Shown piece by piece: positions 16,375 through 19,159 of a DNA stretch of 19,159 bases. The stretch is from an uncultured Lachnospiraceae bacterium (GTDB taxonomy: Bacteria; Bacillota; Clostridia; Lachnospirales; Lachnospiraceae), in assembly GCA_947175845.1 (NCBI GenBank), contig CAMWOK010000021.1, positions 1 through 19,159 of the forward strand, written 5' to 3'. The notes beneath the pieces are model-generated. The model was given only the letters and a program-made list of their open reading frames with translations, had not been told where the DNA came from and made no database searches. The position numbers were made by a program, and so were the translations under genes. Positions within the stretch are counted from its first letter, which is position 1. Every line of letters begins with the position of its first letter.

Positions 16375-16998
16375 TCATTTTTGCTTTCTCATTTTTGCCA
16401 TCTCGTGCTCCGCGATCGTCTCAGGCTCCCCGAGCACTTTCGACAAAAGGATTGTCTTTGCGACGTTTTCCAGAACCTCCATCCTGTTAAATGCATCCTC
16501 AAGGCTCGCTCCGAGCGTCAGCGCGCCATGGTTTTTGAGCAGTATCGCACTGCACGACTGAATGTGGGGTGCTATGGCATCCACCAGCTCGGGCGACCCC
16601 GGCGCGGCATAGTCCGCCAGCGCCGTCGCTCCAAGCATCATGCTCGTCTCGATCAGATAGTTTTCCGGCAGATTCTTTCCCGCAAGGGCAAACGCCGTCG
16701 CACAGGCCGGATGCGTGTGCACCACCGCCTGGATATCCGTGCGCCTGCGGTAAATCTCACGGTGCATTGGATACTCCCTAGACGGCTTTTGGGTTCCGCC
16801 CACGACGGCGCCCTCCAAGTCGAGCACCAGGATTTCTTCGCGCCGCACCAGCCCTTTATTCTTTCCCGAGGGCGTCAGGAGAATGTGCGCATCCGAGACG
16901 CGCACGCTGACATTTCCATCGCTTGCCGCCACCAGATTTCTTCTGTACAGCAGATGGCATATCTCCACCAGTTCCTCTTTTTGTTTCTCATACATCAT
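16375..16998 (-). CDS. Class II aldolase (L-fuculose-phosphate aldolase-like)
   Basis: 207 residues, the normal length of the AraD/FucA family. The zinc and catalytic residues are all present: Glu75 in SREYPMH, His94 and His96 in VVHTHPAC, and His157 in KNHGAL, plus the phosphate-binding GNVSVR (29-34) and LTPSGKNKG. This spacing matches E. coli FucA residue for residue with an offset of two. It should cleave a ketose 1-phosphate such as L-fuculose or L-rhamnulose phosphate to dihydroxyacetone phosphate and an aldehyde; epimerase-type relatives are the alternative. The start at 16998 has AAGGAG 7 bases upstream, overlapping the stop codon of the preceding gene; the frame extends further upstream but lies within that gene. 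No matching isomerase or kinase lies in this window. Confidence 0.88.
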   Translation of the reverse strand: MMYEKQKEELVEICHLLYRRNLVAASDGNVSVRVSDAHILLTPSGKNKGLVRREEILVLDLEGAVVGGTQKPSREYPMHREIYRRRTDIQAVVHTHPACATAFALAGKNLPENYLIETSMMLGATALADYAAPGSPELVDAIAPHIQSCSAILLKNHGALTLGASLEDAFNRMEVLENVAKTILLSKVLGEPETIAEHEMAKMRKQK

Positions 16999-17009
16999 GT
17001 TTTTGCTCC

Positions 17010-19088
17010 TTAGGCGATTGTAATCAGCATTCTGCCGGGCGCCTCCCCGCAGATCGTGTACAGATTTTCGTTCCGCACAACCCTGTCCGTGACATCTATC
17101 CCGTTTGCCAGCACGCGCTTTGGCGGCTGTTCCTGATAAAAGGCAAACGTACCGCTCTCCCGCAGCACAACATGCATACCCGCCTCGTTTTGAATCTGCT
17201 CCTCGACGGCGTGGAACGCAATGTACTTGTCCACAAGCCCCACGCAGGCCCTGCCGCCGCAAACCGGTGTCAGCAGGTACAGGCCGCATCCATCTGCCGG
17301 GAGCGTCACGGACATGCACGCTCCACGCCGGAGCAGCCTGCCGCTTTTCTCAAGCGCGCTGTACAGGTAAAAATCCTCCTCCCCGCCCAGGTCATAGATA
17401 TCCGCGGGGGCAATGCTGGCGCTCTGTGTTCTGCCGCACAGGTTAAACACCGCTATGGCTCCGCCCTTTCTGCCCGCACCGCAGTCCGCCACGTTGGTGA
17501 GCTTCATCAGCCCTCCCTTTTGGGGATCGCAGAAGATGCAGTCCGGGGAGGGCCTGGCAGCGCGGTCCATGCGCAGAATCCTGCCGTCGCGGTACACGAG
17601 CGGCAGGACGGCTGTTTTGTCGGTGTCCCCAATCCGGTCACTGAAGTAGACCGGCCCGCCGCTTACCGCGCGCAGGATGCCGTGCTTGACTGCGTCCCTA
17701 TGGTTTGTCCAGAACATATCCCAGTCGCAGTAGTACACCTCATCATGGTAGACTGCATTGTATCCGTTTTGCAGCAGATGCTCCGCAAACCCGTTCTCGC
17801 TCTCAGGCACAAAGTCGTCGCTGTTGCGGCTGAGAGCGGAGCCCTGGCGGCCGAGGATGTTCTCCATCGCCATCCCCATACAGTTGATGATCCTGCCGCC
17901 CATGTACGCTCCCGCCGCGCCCTCGAGCGCCCTGTGGGTGTCCCGCGCCGCCTGGCAGAGCGGGAGGTTGTTCTCATAGTAGTTTTTGACAGCACCCTGC
18001 CCGTCCACCTTCACAAAGTCGATTCCTTCTGCGCGCAGCGCCTCGTACCAGTCACGGTAGAACCCGTATCCCTTCTCCGACGACGGGTGGGGAAGATATT
18101 TGCCATCCGCTGTCCGGTACAGATGCGCGCGCTCCTGCACGGCTGCCTCAGAGTCCGGTTCCAGGCCGCCCCAGTATCCGCCGAGCGCGTGCCAGACGCC
18201 GAACCAGTCCACACTGCTCTTCTTTCGGATATCCGCAATCATACCGCGAAAACCGTCCGGGAATTTGTCCTTCTCCGGCATCAGATGATACAGCCGCTGG
18301 TTTCTGACGGACAGCCAGCCGTCGTCCATCAGAAACCAGCGCACCGGCACCTGCTTGCGCGTGAGCTCGTCCGCCTTCTTACGCACCTTTTGCTCCGTGA
18401 TGTCCGTGTAGAAGGCATCCCAGCTGCACCATCCCAGATACTCAAAGACTTTGGGATACTCCTTCTGCATCCTGCCCGGAAGCCCTTTTTCCTCAAGCGC
18501 CGCCGCAAACGCCGCGCGGACGGCCGCGTAGATGTCCGCATCCTCCGCAAGGTAGAACACGGTCTCCTCCACCTGGCTCATTCCACCCATGCAGGCGGTC
18601 ATTTCCAGTGTCAGCTCCCCCGCTTTCCCGGCTGCTGCCATCGTCTTGAAAGTGTTCCCTGCCATGGGCAGCAGACAGCCATACCCAGCGTCATATTCCA
18701 TATAAAGCACCTGCGTCCGTTCGGGCATCTCGTCAAAATCCGCTATAAATTCCGGTCTCGTCCACCAGTCGCGGTGCAGGTGCAGCGCCGTCATGCGCTT
18801 TGGCTGCATTGCGAGCTTCACCCCGATCCACACCGGCTCTGCGCGCGCCAGATTGTCATTCTCGCGAAACGCCTCATTTCCGAGTGTCAGGCGGATCGAG
18901 CACTTCCAGATCCCGCCCTGCCCTGCCGTCCGATGCTCCTCAAACGCGATGACGGCGTGCGCGCCCCCCTTCTCAAACACAAAGTTCAGGCGGTTGTCCG
19001 CCCCCTGCCCGGAGACCGGATCAAGGGACTGCCTGCCTGTCTTCTGGCGGTCGATTGTCAGTGTCACATCCACAATATGCTGTCTCAT
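17010..19088 (-). CDS. Raffinose-synthase-type GH36 alpha-galactosidase-like protein
   Basis: 692 residues. After an N-terminal beta domain (to about 210) comes the barrel typical of the raffinose synthase/Sip1 branch of GH36. It carries LGWCSWDAFY (218-227), FLMDDGW (252-258), GVWHALGGYWGG (297-308), the probable nucleophile Asp362 in FVKVDGQ, and the acid/base region SRNSDDF (420-426). A C-terminal beta domain follows. Bacterial members act on alpha-galactosides by hydrolysis or transfer; true raffinose synthesis is a plant function and is not implied. No signal peptide. The ATG at 19088 has GAGAGGA 7 bases upstream and overlaps the stop of the preceding gene as ATGA. It is only distantly similar to the broken GH36 alpha-galactosidase in the same operon, so if that one is dead this protein may carry the alpha-galactosidase activity. 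Confidence 0.87.
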   Translation of the reverse strand: MRQHIVDVTLTIDRQKTGRQSLDPVSGQGADNRLNFVFEKGGAHAVIAFEEHRTAGQGGIWKCSIRLTLGNEAFRENDNLARAEPVWIGVKLAMQPKRMTALHLHRDWWTRPEFIADFDEMPERTQVLYMEYDAGYGCLLPMAGNTFKTMAAAGKAGELTLEMTACMGGMSQVEETVFYLAEDADIYAAVRAAFAAALEEKGLPGRMQKEYPKVFEYLGWCSWDAFYTDITEQKVRKKADELTRKQVPVRWFLMDDGWLSVRNQRLYHLMPEKDKFPDGFRGMIADIRKKSSVDWFGVWHALGGYWGGLEPDSEAAVQERAHLYRTADGKYLPHPSSEKGYGFYRDWYEALRAEGIDFVKVDGQGAVKNYYENNLPLCQAARDTHRALEGAAGAYMGGRIINCMGMAMENILGRQGSALSRNSDDFVPESENGFAEHLLQNGYNAVYHDEVYYCDWDMFWTNHRDAVKHGILRAVSGGPVYFSDRIGDTDKTAVLPLVYRDGRILRMDRAARPSPDCIFCDPQKGGLMKLTNVADCGAGRKGGAIAVFNLCGRTQSASIAPADIYDLGGEEDFYLYSALEKSGRLLRRGACMSVTLPADGCGLYLLTPVCGGRACVGLVDKYIAFHAVEEQIQNEAGMHVVLRESGTFAFYQEQPPKRVLANGIDVTDRVVRNENLYTICGEAPGRMLITIA

Positions 19089-19159
19089 ACGCTGTTCCTC
19101 TCAAAATATACCTGAAATGTTTTTATCTCAAATGCGCCGACTGCAAAATAAATCTGGTT
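19085..19159 (-). CDS. C-terminal tail of a probable GH38 alpha-mannosidase (partial)
   Basis: Read inward from the right edge, one frame gives AVGAFEIKTFQVYFERNSV followed by TGA at 19087-19085. The V.AFEIKTF block matches the last strand of GH38 enzymes; the distal mannosidase here ends with APYEIKTL. The stop overlaps the ATG of the next gene as ATGA, the same coupling seen elsewhere in this operon, which supports a real gene end. Only 24 residues are visible, so the family call is tentative; other beta-rich glycosidases can end in a similar way. Confidence 0.55.
   Translation of the reverse strand, partial: NQIYFAVGAFEIKTFQVYFERNSV

Noticed and set aside
16999..17319. N-terminal extension of the class II aldolase
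   Set aside because: It lies within the upstream enzyme gene in another frame, has no family similarity, and the ATG at 16998 has a strong ribosome binding site and gives the normal family length.
16923..19115. Plus-strand open frame of 730 codons opposite the raffinose-synthase-type gene
   Set aside because: Its length is striking but it mirrors the codon pattern of the real gene; no ribosome binding site, no family features.

Overview
The window looks like chromosomal DNA of a Gram-positive clostridial gut-type bacterium, most likely a Lachnospiraceae member (inference). The reasons are strong Shine-Dalgarno sites of the AGGAGG type, GTG starts beside ATG starts, GC-rich third positions, a clostridial HPr-like relic, and a large operon of intracellular glycoside hydrolases with no signal peptides.

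Left end (1-867). A secreted protein of unknown function runs off the left edge on the minus strand. Directly upstream and in the same frame lies a decayed HPr (PTS phosphocarrier) relic. It keeps the GIHARPA phosphorylation motif, a good ribosome binding site and a near-consensus promoter (601-629), but has an amber codon at position 9, an internal deletion and no C-terminal half. The divergent plus-strand gene (868-2289) encodes a polytopic membrane protein, with an N-terminal part like an ECF-transporter S component, ending in an intact GGDEF diguanylate cyclase. Its leader carries a 12-bp-arm dyad (794-827) next to an extended -10 promoter.

Operon (2255-19159, minus strand, promoter beyond the right edge). 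In transcription order: the C-terminal tail of a probable GH38 alpha-mannosidase (19085-19159), a raffinose-synthase-type GH36 protein, a class II aldolase, a GH36 alpha-galactosidase broken by two single-base frameshifts, a GtfA-type GH13_18 sucrose or sucrose-phosphate phosphorylase, an MBL-fold hydrolase, a GH38 alpha-mannosidase, a GH3 beta-glycosidase, a second complete GH38 alpha-mannosidase, and two different MATE exporters. Junctions are either 4-bp stop/start overlaps (ATGA or GTGA) or gaps of 11-20 bp, so this is one tightly coupled transcription unit. The last MATE gene converges on the GGDEF gene, and their 3' ends overlap by 35 bp.

How the genes may work together (inference). Imported alpha-galactosides could be trimmed to sucrose or a related glucoside and then phosphorolysed; alpha-mannosyl and beta-glycosyl units would be released by the GH38 and GH3 enzymes; the aldolase would split a ketose phosphate. 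Two multidrug-type exporters after cytoplasmic glycosidases, with no importer in the window, suggest a deglycosylate-and-export module for sugar-decorated small molecules as an alternative to plain oligosaccharide catabolism. The two frameshifts in the alpha-galactosidase mean that arm of the pathway may be decaying, unless they are sequencing errors.
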